Positions 38,463 to 48,735 of a stretch of DNA of 62,000 nt are shown piece by piece (the stretch's first letter is position 1; every line of letters begins with the position of its first letter). Made by a program: the position numbers and the translations under genes. The DNA lies in NCBI GenBank assembly GCA_009746045.1, contig RPFO01000065.1, positions 3,974,509-4,036,508 on the forward strand, in the 5' to 3' direction. The notes beneath the pieces were generated by a model that made no database searches, was not told where the DNA came from, and was given only the letters and a program-made list of their open reading frames with translations. The stretch is from Mesostigma viride. Lineage: Eukaryota; Streptophyta; Mesostigmatophyceae; Mesostigmatales; Mesostigmataceae.

Positions 38463-38726
38463 GTGGCACCTTGCTGCTCACTTGTTTCTACTACTCGGCG
38501 CGCCGCAGCCTAGTCTAGAAACTTCCGCTTCACCCGAGCTGTAAACTGATGCCGGAGCCAAAAATACGCAAAAAATACGCAAAAAAATACGCGATACGCA
38601 AGAAATACCCTAAAAATACGCGGCGCGTACGAAAGTACCCCATTTTCGTACGCGCTGCTCGCGTATCGCGTATAATACGCGCGATACGGCGTATAATACG
38701 GCGTATGATTATACACTGCCATCGCC

Positions 38727-39418
38727 GCCGCCTCCACCTCCACTGCCATTTCCGCCTCCGTCCACTGCCGACATCAAAGCCCAGCTCCTCGACCTCGACC
38801 AACGCCTTCAAGCCACCGCCAACGCCCTTGAGAGCTTGCATGACACCGCCGGCCTCACCGCCCAGGCGGTGAAGGACTGACATCACCGCCCAGCCGGCTC
38901 CTGCTGGCCCGGCCGGCGATGCTCCCTCCACCTGGGCGGACTTGCTTAAGCAACACACCACCTCCACCACCTCCACCATCTCGGCACAGCTCAAGCAACA
39001 AGCCCTCGACCTTCGCGAGGAAGCCGACATCGCCCGGCGCAGCCACAATGTCATCGTCAAGCACTTCGACCAGCAGGCAGGTGAGACCTCCACGAGCCTT
39101 CTTGAGGCATTTAAGCGTGCCATTCTTGCCCCCATGTTACTCACTGGTGAGCTGGACATGTCGGCTGTCCGCCTCCCCCGCGCGCGGGGGAAGGCTGGCC
39201 CGGCACCCGTGCTACTCACCTTTAAGTACATGGCGGACAAGCTGGCGTTCCTTAAATGCCGCAAGAAGCTCTCGGAGACTCGCTTCACGCTGGACGACGA
39301 CTTGACCCTGGCCCAGCAACAGCGGCGACGCGAGCTATGGCCGACCTACCTTCAGCTCCGGCAGAGCGCAAGGGGGAAGCTAGCCGGTATACTGGAGGGG
39401 GGCGGTCATCCACGTTGA
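38727..39418 (+). pseudogene. ORF1 of copy 2, C-terminal half
   Basis: Resumes with TADIKAQLLDLDQRLQATAN and GLTAQAVKD, hits a stop at 38878-38880, then is open again at 38942-39418 (LPRARGKAGPAPVLLTFKYM, LTLAQQQRRRELWPTYLQLR) before a terminal frameshift. Confidence 0.8.
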
Positions 39419-40125
39419 CCACAAGCCCTGGCAGCCCCCTCCTGCCACCTCAGACTAGGAATATATATACCAGTAGTGTAGATTAGTAAGGCTTAGCCTA
39501 GCATGTGGCCCACGCGCATGTGCGCCCACAATGGCCCCCATGGATTATGCCTTCAACATTTAGCCATGCTTTGTCTATAATGGGACCCCCATGGATGTTG
39601 TATTAAGAATTTAGCCATGCTATGCCATGCAGAGAGATGCTCTCTGTCGAGAAGCCATGTCCTAGCCCTTGTATAGCCATGATGATCTTCCTCCCTCACA
39701 GGCATGCTTGTTACGTCGCGTAACAATTCGTTGTAGTTACGGACGTAAATTAGGTCCTTGGCCTCGGTTGTTCCTAGGTTACGTGCAGTTCTAGTTTGGA
39801 CATGATTGTCCCCGTAACAGTACTGTGGTATAGTGGGTGCCTTTGGGCGCCGCGCCGCGTACTATATTAGTGGTCCTTATCCTTTTGTAGAATGTAGTGG
39901 ACAGGCGTGCATCTGTGCACCTGCTTGTGTTTCTGTGTTTCTGCAGGCGAGGGCCAGGTCGGCCCGAGCCTGTTGGACCGTTGGTGACCATTTATGCACG
40001 TTCCACTCCTTGTGTGGTCACTCGGCGTGTGTTAAATGAATTAGCACATATTAGCTTGGGTCACGGCAGTTTAGTTGTGTTTCCTTCCTCTTTTCCTGGA
40101 GTAAACGGGTTTGATTAAATGGCCT

Positions 40126-40425
40126 ATGGCGTATTACAGTAGTACATATGTAAATGCATTGAGATCTGGTTCGTCTCGGTCGTCTTTCGCTAGGGGTGTA
40201 AATAGAAGCAGCCTCACTAGTTTAGGTAGTATCAGGACAGGTAGAGGTAGAGGTGGCGGCCGAGGCTTGCGGCGTAACAATGGACTCGGAGGTAGTTTAG
40301 ATAGAGAGCGAGACGACGATCCTTTGCAACATACGTCATTGAATCAACCCTTCCGCGGCTGGGAAAAAGAAGACGACACGTACTTGACAGGTAATGGGCG
40401 GGTCGCCGTCAAGCTAGGAGGATAG
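40126..40425 (+). CDS. Small RG-rich ORF in gypsy leader region
   Basis: About 100 aa (open from 40111; MAYYSSTY start at 40126). Ser-rich, then GRGRGGGRGLRRNNGLGG, an RGG-like nucleic-acid-binding stretch, then an acidic tail. No known family. 40426-40806 has no clear ORF and could be an intron or leader. Confidence 0.4.
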   Translation: MAYYSSTYVNALRSGSSRSSFARGVNRSSLTSLGSIRTGRGRGGGRGLRRNNGLGGSLDRERDDDPLQHTSLNQPFRGWEKEDDTYLTGNGRVAVKLGG

Positions 40426-40806
40426 TGCTGCCTGATTCAGGACACGCCCTGCCTAGACGTTAGACCTGCTCGAAGCGGAAAATCCTTTCGTATATAGCTC
40501 CTGCTCCTCGTCTTGTTTCCTTAGAAAGATGGTTTACTGCCGTAGACAGTTGCTGGTTTTGGTTCGACGATAGAGAGACGGCTAGCGTCTCGTAGATTAC
40601 CCTTTTTCTGCATCGTGCCTGCTTCGTATTTAGACGACCCTTCGCCGGACGCAGAATTCTTGAAACCGGATACTTACGACCACCTGGCGCTGGAAACATC
40701 GTCCCTACGTGCGTCGTCAATCTGGTTCGGTTTCAGACACCCGAGATAAGTCGCCTTCTCCTCGTTCTCCTCATTTGACTGCTCAAGACCTACCAGGTGC
40801 GTTACC

Positions 40807-41199
40807 ATGAGCCAACGGCGATCTTTTACTGCTCCTTCCCATTCTTCTAGCGATAATAGTCTAGCTAAATATTACGTAGTGATTACGCCTCAATGGTCCT
40901 CCATTTTCCTTTCTTGGTCCGACGCTAGGAAGATCGTTCAGAATCGTGAATATAACGTAATTAGGTATAAGAAATTTATGTCCTTTGAAGAAGCTCAGCA
41001 GTTCCTTATAGATCATAGCCAAACAGATTTAGGCCTGCATGTACGCCCTACTCCTCATGGTCGCCCTCCAGTAGAAGCTCTAGTCTTTGCTACCCCTCCT
41101 TCTTCTCCCCCTAAACGGGCTGCATCTGCATCTGCTTCAGATACTCCTCTCACTTTGGAGTTTGGTTCCCTATCCATTACTGTTGTTAAAAAGGATTGA
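40807..41199 (+). CDS. Gypsy accessory ORF with RNase H1 N-terminal-like hybrid-binding domain
   Basis: 130 aa. Residues about 21-72 match the small RNA-DNA hybrid-binding fold found at the N terminus of eukaryotic RNase H1 and in the caulimovirus P6 family: KYYVV, IFLSW, a central Val, RYKKF and FEEAQQFLIDHSQ at the right spacing. The C-terminal part is Pro/Ser-rich. It lies before gag in the same orientation. A binding role during reverse transcription is inference. 41200-41292 is a T-rich spacer. Confidence 0.65.
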   Translation: MSQRRSFTAPSHSSSDNSLAKYYVVITPQWSSIFLSWSDARKIVQNREYNVIRYKKFMSFEEAQQFLIDHSQTDLGLHVRPTPHGRPPVEALVFATPPSSPPKRAASASASDTPLTLEFGSLSITVVKKD

Positions 41200-41292
41200 T
41201 TTTAATTTTGTTCCTGCTGCAGACCTTCAAGGTTTTTCCTTTTTCTTTTGTTGCTTTCTTCTTTTGATTCCTATTCCTTTACGTAATTAAAG

Positions 41293-43040
41293 ATGGATCC
41301 AGTGGGTGGAGATATGTCGCCTATACCTACCAATAATAATAATAATACTACTACTAATAACATTAACAATAACAATACTCGTGGTAACCGACGGGACTCC
41401 TTGGAAACGGTACACCATCTCACTCCTCAAGGTATTCTGCGTACCTCACCGCCTTCTCCTGTTGCTGGTGGTCGCCGTCGTCCCTCAATTACCCCACCTA
41501 CCTATGAACAACGTATTTCCCAAGTCAGATTTAGTGAGGAACCTTCTTTCGTTGTGAACCAGGCCCCTGCCCCTTCTGCAACCTTGGCTCACCCCTCCAG
41601 CAGGTCCTCACACACTAACAATGCTCCTAGGCCTCCTTCCCACCCTGTGCCTTCAATGCCTGCTATTAACACGGGTCGTACCTCGGCCCCTGTCGGCCCT
41701 TCTGGGCGCCCTAGTGCAGTTCCCTTTTCCCACCTGCTTCCTGGTCCTACCCTGAGACGGCCTATGAGGCTGCCCAGGTTCCTACCCGTGTGGCTGATTT
41801 AGAAGTTAATAATGATTTCAGTACCATGCCCCTAGATGATAGGAATTATGATCATTTTGCCTATTCCTCTCTTCGTGAGCAATATACTGTCCCCTTCTCC
41901 TATGGGCACCATCCGGAAACGGTGGCTCCCTCTAGACCCCTACCCAAGACTTTTCCTATCCCTTCCTTCTATCCCGCTTATGTAGCAGTGGAAGATAGTG
42001 GCCCTATGGGAAAAACTGATTCTTCTAATCCCCCTAAGCCTCCTGCTCTTCCCCTCTTTGCCAACCTTCCTAAGCTGGATGTCAAGTCTACCCCTCAACA
42101 GTTTTTCACCTTCATTATGTTGCTCACCCAGAACACAGAGTCCTGGCAGAACCACAATAGGTGGCGCCTCTCTGATGCTGTACTAGTTCCTCATTATCTT
42201 ACTACCTGCATTACTCCTGAACTTGCTAACCTCATCCAGTGTGAGTCTCTTGCCTCTCATGCCTACCCAAACTCTGTAGCAGAATTGTTCAAGCGTTTAG
42301 AGAACCATTTAGTCCCTCCCGATGCAGATTGGCAGGATAGATTATCCTTTGGCACCTTGCAGCAGGGTACCAAGTCCTTCAAAGAATATATGAAAGAGTT
42401 TGATGCTCAGATGGTACGAATTAGGGATTTGTCGGGTGCAGAAGTACGTGCTCGCTTCCTTCAGGGCCTCAGTAGACCCTTATTGCGTGAAGTCAAGCGC
42501 CAGTTCTCTGCCTACCGTTTTACTGACCTGCCCCTCAAGCATGTGCGTCAGCATCTTTTACGAGTAGCAGATTTCTTCTCCACACCTTCTCTTCCTACCC
42601 GTTCCCGTATTAATAATATAAGCCTTACCCCTGAGGAGGAGAACTCCTATGTAGAAGAATTAGATATCTGTGTGACTGACCTTTCAGCTCTGGATGTCTC
42701 TCATATTACCTGCTATCATTGTAAGGAAGTAGGTCACCTTAAACGTGAGTGCCCCAAGTTCCTTTCGGGTGCTCCCCCTCATCCCGACGCTCGCCCTCCT
42801 CGTACCCCTCAGCGTGCTCCTATTCGTCCCACTTCAGGACGCATTCCTTCAGCTACCCCTAGTAGGCTGAATGCTGTGCAGACAGGATCCCCAGGGTTCC
42901 CCTATGATAATCAGGCTCCCGCACCCTCTTCAATCCCTCGTGACCCTCCAGCAGTGGCTTTTCCGCCAGGGTCTTCTTCGGGGTTCGTTCCTATGGATTT
43001 GGGGGGGAGGGGGAACAGTAGGCCTGTCAGCCGGGGGTAA
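41293..43040 (+). CDS. gag: Gypsy gag with zinc knuckle (one frameshift)
   Basis: Starts MDPVGGDMSP with an Asn-repeat. The frame at 41293-41802 must shift by one base near 41700-41740 (YPETAYEAAQVPTRVADLEV) to join the long frame 41790-43040. The latter has a Ty3-type capsid region (LPKLDVKSTPQQFFTFIML, FGTLQQGTKSFKEYMKEFD, LRVADFF) and a CCHC knuckle CYHCKEVGHLKREC. It ends overlapping pol by 170 nt. Confidence 0.85.
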
Positions 43041-45558
43041 CCTGGACAGGTCCTTAGATAGTACCCCAGATATTAATTTTTGCTTGCCTGTTTTTATAAC
43101 CTCTGTAGGAGCTGAATCATCCCTACCACTACGTGTGCGTCCTCTTATGTTCTTGAATGGTGGTTTAACCGTCCCTCACACTGTTGTAGACCCCTTCTTG
43201 CATGCTGATGAACTCTTGAATGTCTCTGTGTTGGTAGATAGCGGTGCGGCTAGCTCCTTTGTGAGCGAGGCCCTAGTTAGACGTTTAGGACTAGTCCCTA
43301 CCCCTCACACCAAACCCGTTACTGTTCATTATGCTGATGGTCGCACCAGTCATTCCCCGGGTACGGTGTCCCTTCCCATGGTTATACAAGGACGTACTGT
43401 CAACCTGACGGCCACTATAGGCCCTATCACTACCGCTGATGTATTACTAGGATTAGATTGGCACCAGGATAATAAGATTACTATTAATTATGATACCATG
43501 GTCATTTGGTTTCCAGATAGCTCTTACTGGGTACCTGAACGTCATTATAGATTGGAAAATTTATCCTTGGTAGATATTACTCCTCCTACACCTGTTGATC
43601 CTCCTGTAAGACCTATACCTGAAGTAATAATGTCAAATGACGAATTACGTTCTGAATTAAAGCAAAATGGATACCTATTATGTATGTTCCTTCAGTTAGA
43701 AGTACAACAGATACCTATCACTAACAATAGTGTGGATATAGATGTAAATACAGTGGATACAATAGGAGTAGGATTTACTGAAAATGAAATAGTAAGATAC
43801 ATGGCTGTGATAGATTCCTCAAAAGTATTTGAAGAAAAGACTCCTTCTTATCCTCCTCCTCGTTCTGTTTTACACCGTGTAGTTATCAAGGACGGTGCAG
43901 TTCCTACGCACTCTCCGATGTATAGAATGGGCCCTACCGAGTTAAAGGAACTAAAACAGATTTTAGTGTCATTATTAGAAGCAGGATTGATAGAGCCTAG
44001 TAACTCCCCCTACTCAGCTGGTGTCCTGTTAGTTCCTAAGCCAAATGGCAAGTTTCGCCTAGTTACTGATTATAGGAAGTTGAATGATATTACTGTGAAA
44101 TCTAAATACCCTCTACCTCGTATTGACGATATATTTAATAAGGTTAAAGGTTCCACTTGTTTCACAGTACTGGATTGTGCGGATGGTTTTTGGCAGTTGC
44201 GGATAGCTCCTGAGGATTGCCATAAAACCGCCTTTGCTACCCCTTTTGGTCATTACCAGTTTAGAGTAGCGGCTATGGGACTCTGTAACTCGCCTGCCTC
44301 TTTTCAAATGTTAATGAATGAAGTGCTTAGACCTGTTATGGGAAATTCTCATCTTCCTCAGGTGTCCTCTGATCTAAAGGATCCCTCCTTCTCCTCTGTT
44401 TCTTTATCTGAGCATGACCGTTCTTGTGCTCAAGCTTACTTAGATGATATTCTTATTTACTCTCCTGATTTTGAAACGCACCTACGTGATTTAAAGAAAG
44501 TATTAGAAATAATGGCTGAAAATTCTTTGTGGGCGCGCCGTGCTAAAGTGCGTTCGGGTAGGAGTGTCCCATTTTTAGGGCACGTTCTGTCAGATGCCGG
44601 GGTCGCTACCGACCCGGATAAAACTAAGTCAATTCAGGAATGGCCTACTCCTACCGACGTTAAAGGTGTACGTAGTTTCCTAGGAATTGCTTCTTACTAT
44701 AGGCGTTTTATCCCGCGTTTCGCCACTATAGCAGCCCCTATTAATCATTTATTAAAGAAGGATATCCCCTTTGTTTGGAGTAGTGAGTGTCAGTCTGCTT
44801 TTCAGTGCCTAAAATCCCTACTCCTTTCCCCTCCTGTACTCATCCTACCGGATACTACTAAACCCTTTGTTGTGGCTACAGATGCTAGTAAAGTAGCTAT
44901 AGGTGGTGTCCTTCTCCAGGATCAGGGTCAGGGCTTACAGCCAATTGAATATATCTCTAGGACAATGCTCCCTGCGGAGCGTAACTATCCCGTCCACCAG
45001 CAGGAACTCTTAGCGGTGGTGTATTGTTGCCACGCGTGGCAGCACTTCCTTAAAGGTGCTCAATTTGATGTCTGCCTGAATGAACCCTGTGAGCTAGATC
45101 CTTATAGGTTAGTTATCCAAACGGATCATCGTCCCCTTACCCATCTTCTCTCCCAACCCAACCTTACCCCTCGGCAAGCGCGCTGGATGGAATTTTTAGC
45201 ACAGTTTTCCCCTTTTAAACTTCAGTATGTCAAGGGTGTAGATAACATAGTACCAGATGCACTCTCTCGTCGTGCAGACTATTCCTTCTTCGAGGACCTT
45301 GATGTTCTCAATATTACTCTAGTTCCTACTACTATGGGTGTAACCCCTTATGGTGAACTACCTGATGATGATTCCTATGCCTACCTCTTTCATACAGCTG
45401 TTCGCATGCCTGATCTCCTTTCTCACGTAGGACTCTCTCTCCCGTGTGAGGCCCTTCCTGTGGCCTCGGTGGGGGGGGAGGGGAAAAATAAAATTTCTAT
45501 ACCGCTTAGCCATATAGCGACTAGGTCAGGAAAGTCTTATGAAAACGTAGTCCCCTAG
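42871..45558 (+). CDS. pol: Gypsy pol: protease, RT, RNase H
   Basis: Protease VLVDSGAASSFVSEAL with partner VLLGLDWH; RT with LVTDYRKLNDITVKSKYPLP, VLDCADGFWQL, AMGLCNSPASFQ and catalytic YLDDILIYSP; RNase H with VATDASKVAIGGVLL, HQQELLAVVY, QTDHRPL and PDALSRR. All catalytic acids are present. About 28 extra residues (GNSHLPQ...DRSC) sit just before YLDD. It is in a different frame from gag, with a G-rich slip-prone run (GGGGGGGAGGGGG) in the overlap. Confidence 0.93.
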   Translation: MLCRQDPQGSPMIIRLPHPLQSLVTLQQWLFRQGLLRGSFLWIWGGGGTVGLSAGGNLDRSLDSTPDINFCLPVFITSVGAESSLPLRVRPLMFLNGGLTVPHTVVDPFLHADELLNVSVLVDSGAASSFVSEALVRRLGLVPTPHTKPVTVHYADGRTSHSPGTVSLPMVIQGRTVNLTATIGPITTADVLLGLDWHQDNKITINYDTMVIWFPDSSYWVPERHYRLENLSLVDITPPTPVDPPVRPIPEVIMSNDELRSELKQNGYLLCMFLQLEVQQIPITNNSVDIDVNTVDTIGVGFTENEIVRYMAVIDSSKVFEEKTPSYPPPRSVLHRVVIKDGAVPTHSPMYRMGPTELKELKQILVSLLEAGLIEPSNSPYSAGVLLVPKPNGKFRLVTDYRKLNDITVKSKYPLPRIDDIFNKVKGSTCFTVLDCADGFWQLRIAPEDCHKTAFATPFGHYQFRVAAMGLCNSPASFQMLMNEVLRPVMGNSHLPQVSSDLKDPSFSSVSLSEHDRSCAQAYLDDILIYSPDFETHLRDLKKVLEIMAENSLWARRAKVRSGRSVPFLGHVLSDAGVATDPDKTKSIQEWPTPTDVKGVRSFLGIASYYRRFIPRFATIAAPINHLLKKDIPFVWSSECQSAFQCLKSLLLSPPVLILPDTTKPFVVATDASKVAIGGVLLQDQGQGLQPIEYISRTMLPAERNYPVHQQELLAVVYCCHAWQHFLKGAQFDVCLNEPCELDPYRLVIQTDHRPLTHLLSQPNLTPRQARWMEFLAQFSPFKLQYVKGVDNIVPDALSRRADYSFFEDLDVLNITLVPTTMGVTPYGELPDDDSYAYLFHTAVRMPDLLSHVGLSLPCEALPVASVGGEGKNKISIPLSHIATRSGKSYENVVP

Positions 45559-45626
45559 GACCTCCCCTTCTCTTCGGCAAGGCGGTAGGAGATCTCTTTA
45601 AACCTGTTCTGGATACTTCTGTAGCG

Positions 45627-45882
45627 ATGCCTACCTCTGATCTTGAACGCCTTATTAGTAGATTTACGGCCACTGAGCCGGAAGCATTAGCTGCCATTGC
45701 TGCACATCCCCAACAATTAGGCAAGCACCCTTGTAAATTTGTAGGTGGGTTTTTATATGTGCAGATAGCAGATTCTCCCCCTCAATGGCGCCTGTATGTC
45801 CCTCCTATCTGTCGCTCCTCCTTGCTCTTTGAGTTGCATGACTTAGCTGCTCACCAGGGTGGTAAACGGGTACGGGACCTAG
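45627..45882 (+). pseudogene. Gypsy integrase, N-terminal fragment
   Basis: Encodes a spacer, then YVPPICRSSLLFELHD and HQGGKRVRDLE, the start of the integrase zinc-binding region (HHCC). It is cut by the tandem Copia array after GACCTAG and is also out of frame with the RT-RNase H ORF. Confidence 0.75.
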
Positions 45883-46584
45883 AGTTAAAGCGCAATGTGT
45901 AGGGATAGATAGATTCCAATGCGCGCGGATAGATTCATCATGAGAATGGTTGGAATGGAGCTTGGTTAAAAATATAGGCTTACAGCACTCGTGCACGTGA
46001 GTGCTTAGACACGAGTTTGCCAAGTCAAGGCAACACACGTGAGACGGGCTCGCAAGAGATCTAACCAGTTGGCACTGGCCTATTCTTTACATACTTGTGC
46101 ACTGTGCTTTGCTAGGCCTGAGCAGCCTCGTAGGCCTGCTCAGTATTAACACCCCCGGTACAGTATTAACAACCTGTACAGCGTCCAGATCCTATACAGT
46201 AGGTCTGCCATACAGGCACAGTGACCACAGAGTACAGTCCACAGTGATTATTGCGTCTGCACCCACCAATAGTCCAGGACTAAGCCTGCGGTACCAACAG
46301 ACCACAGGTTAAGGTTCCTATTTCCTGCGTACGACGTATTAATCCAATACCGTCGTAGGTTCAGCACCTAATTCCTGTCAGCCCAGGAATTACTGTCGAC
46401 CCCATATGCCGTCGGCACATATTCACGCACGACTTAGAAGAATAGCCGGCTCGCGCTCGCGCGCGACCGGGAAGTCGGAACACCATAACTTTCTTGATAC
46501 TTGTCGGAATGAACTCGTTCCGGTGCCGCTGGAATCGTAGAGATATGCCGAATCAGGAACACGCCAATGCGCTTGGCGTTAACT
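45883..46584 (-). repeat. LTR A (702 bp) of the second Copia family
   Basis: Begins AGTTAAAGCGCAATG and ends CGCTTGGCGTTAACT, inverted-type ends like AGTTG/CAACT of the first family. Followed by a T-rich stretch that reads as a polypurine tract on the minus strand. The same 702 bp recur as LTR B and C. Confidence 0.85.
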
Positions 46585-46653
46585 CCAATCCTTTCTTTTT
46601 TTTGAGCTGTAGCAGCTCACACAAGTCTACATACAAACACACACAATGGGTAC

Positions 46654-46773
46654 TGGACATCCTCCCCGACTACAAGTCACAACCCACTGGGCATGACAGT
46701 CAGCTTGGATTCCTGGACATCCTCCCCGACTACAAGTCACAACCCACTGGGCATGACAGTCAGCTTGGATTCC
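46654..46773. repeat. 60-bp perfect tandem duplication
   Basis: TGGACATCCTCCCCGACTAC... repeated exactly twice near LTR A; the same duplication is in unit 2 (about 51987-52106), so it predates the tandem copy. Confidence 0.93.
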
Positions 46774-47396
46774 TTATTATATGTACATAGCACCCATACT
46801 GGTTCAGGAGCACAAACAAATTACAATGAGTCCCTATCCCTTCCCGGGAGGCTCGTTGTGTTACCCATGTACAAGAGGTTGGCCAACTGTGGCAGCCCAT
46901 AGGTGTTCAGTGAAGAACTTGAGAAGTATGTACAACCTTCAGGACCTTAGGCGAAACCCCACAGATCACCCACAACAGCTCATCAGAAAACATTGCTGAC
47001 CCCCAGACGGGAGTCGGCGCCGGTCTGCTGCCCCTTATCGAACCAGACACAACATCTACGCGAAGCACATGCAAAACACAAGCTCCTATACTCAAATGTT
47101 CCAACCGTGGAAAATCAGGGGACCTGTCGCCACCTCACCAGCATGGTGGATGGGTCAGCCAGTCCGTGAAACTCCGCCTTAAGACGGCACCAGGGAATCG
47201 AACCCCGCCCACAAACCACAGATCTGGGGAAACCTCAGACTGAGATGAAAACCCCAGATAGACATCTCTCCATCAGAGACAATGTCAGACATTCCCACAC
47301 CAGAGACATGTCTCACCCCTCAAGGTGTGCTCAGGATTATGTACAATCAAGCTCCCAGCCTGATATCCAGAGACTTAAGCACCCAGCTCTCAGCTT

Positions 47397-47953
47397 TTAG
47401 ACAGATAGACCGACTTGACAGTCAGCATTCATGAGCTTCCTCAGTACATTGTACTGGGCTGGGGCCTTGTGTGGCAGCTTGGTCAATGCATCAGCAGGGT
47501 TCTCCTCGCCAGGGATATGCTTCAAGTCAACCAAACTGGCCAACTCCTTCAGCAACAAATAATCCAGGTCCCGGCTTCTGGCCAGCTGCTTGTGAACAAA
47601 CTGGACTCCATACCCATGCTGTCTGTTAGCAACAACGTCTCCATCTGCAAGGACCAAGGGGTAACTGAAGCCAGCTCCAGCATTAACTCCTTTATGTACA
47701 AGCTGGACTGGATCCCCTCACATATGGCCCTGCATTCTGCCACATCTGAACTGATACAGACCCTCTTCTGCAGTCTGCTGTACCAGCTGAACAAACTTGC
47801 CCTGCTCTGATAGAAAGCAAACAGAGCAGCAGATCTCCCCCTGACCTTAGTGACCTGGCGAGCATCCATGGAACTGTCAACAAAGATCTCCAAGGTGTTA
47901 GGCTGGGCAAAGTCAATCCCAGACAAAATCAGATCAGGGGTACTCTCCACCAA
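47397..47953 (-). pseudogene. Copia RNase H remnant, unit 1
   Basis: EIFVDSSMDARQVTKVRGRS, SLFSWYSRLQKRVCISSDVA, TDSMGM and FVHKQLARSRDLDYLLLKEL then HIPGEENPADALTKL. Orthologous to the RNase H at 11613-12383. A small insertion near 47610 (ESSLFTSS) shifts the frame relative to unit 2. Confidence 0.85.
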
Positions 47954-48149
47954 CTGGGCTATGACGATCGAGGCTTCTCATCCTTAGCACCTCATCAGGC
48001 ATTCTGCTGTGCATCATCAATGATAGGGCCCACAGGTGGCAGCTAACAAACCACGCCCACATGCCTCTCAACTTGGGACATGTCGTGATAAGCACTAACA
48101 TCTCTAGTGGCAAGGACCAAGGGATACATATCTGAAGCAAATCCAGCAA
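47934..48149 (-). pseudogene. Copia RT-RNase H connection remnant, unit 1
   Basis: KLRGMWAWFVSCHLWALSL and MPDEVLRMRSLDR align with LRGKLNWLACTTSPDLAVLS and LPDNVLCLIDR of the first family; frame broken before RNase H. Confidence 0.6.
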
Positions 48150-48507
48150 ACAACGTAATGTGATTCTTAGGCTAGATTGTCCAGATCCCCTCTCGTAGGT
48201 CCTTCAGCCTGCCACATATGCCCTTATCCAGAGCACAGATCAACCCTCACATACAAACTGTACATGTCAGGCTGAAACTCATTCAGGAACAACCATACTG
48301 ATAACCATGAAGCAACCATCAGTGCAGGGTACACATAAGCATCAGATGATAGAGGCACTGAGAAGAAAACCCCACCCAGGCTGAATAAGGCACCACACCG
48401 TGGAGCCAACCTTGGGCTACCTCGTGCACAGATCCATATCACATCTGACAGTGTAACACCCCGAGGTCAAACATCAGTAAGGTTTTTCAGTCCCTGAAAC
48501 ATGTCCT

Positions 48508-48735
48508 CAGACCAGCCAACTCCCATATCACCCTGGGAGAAACCAAATCCTAGGTTTTACAGCAAAACAGTCGTGGACAGAGTAAATCATCCCAAGACCA
48601 GCCAACTCCATAATGAGGAGACAACCAAACTATGTGGTTTCACAGCATCACATCTGGGATCAATCATAACTTCCAGGCCAGCCAACTCCAAACTAGGAGA
48701 AACCAAATCATATGGTTTTATAGCAACACACCTGG
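48508..48735. repeat. Degenerate tandem repeat, about 82 bp, 3 copies
   Basis: CCAGCCAACTCC...GGAGAAACCAAATC.TATGGTTTTACAGCA pattern three times; repeated in unit 2 at about 53835-54060. Confidence 0.7.

Larger units (their letters stand above)
37107..38718 (-). mobile_element. hAT DNA transposon with perfect 8-bp target duplication
   Basis: 18-bp perfect inverted ends CAGTGTATAATCATACGC; target duplication CCATCGCC at 37099-37106 and 38719-38726. Subterminal TATAATACGC words on both sides. It carries a truncated transposase-like ORF and a nested Copia LTR fragment. Confidence 0.92.
36337..39708 (+). mobile_element. ORF1-only LINE derivative, copy 2 (split by hAT, cut by gypsy)
   Basis: Same 5' UTR as copy 1 (GAGGTAGCCATGGCTGACGG), ORF1 in pieces, then a 3' UTR without ORF2 that ends at ...CAGGCATGCT (39708), where the gypsy LTR begins. 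In copy 1 the 3' UTR continues past this point. Confidence 0.75.
39709..45882 (+). mobile_element. Ty3/gypsy LTR retrotransposon, 3' part displaced or truncated
   Basis: Starts TGTTACG at the break in copy 2 of the LINE derivative. Order: 5' LTR and leader, RG-rich small ORF, hybrid-binding-domain ORF, gag with zinc knuckle, pol (protease, RT, RNase H), then the beginning of integrase, where the tandem Copia array interrupts it. The 3' half lies beyond the array, outside the window. The LTR right edge is unclear: CGTAACA occurs at 39813-39819 and again near 40276. Confidence 0.9.

Noticed and set aside
39709-39819. A 111-bp gypsy LTR (TGTTACG...CGTAACA)
   Set aside because: The ends fit, but the second CGTAACA near 40276 also fits and the 3' LTR is outside the window, so the LTR limits cannot be set.
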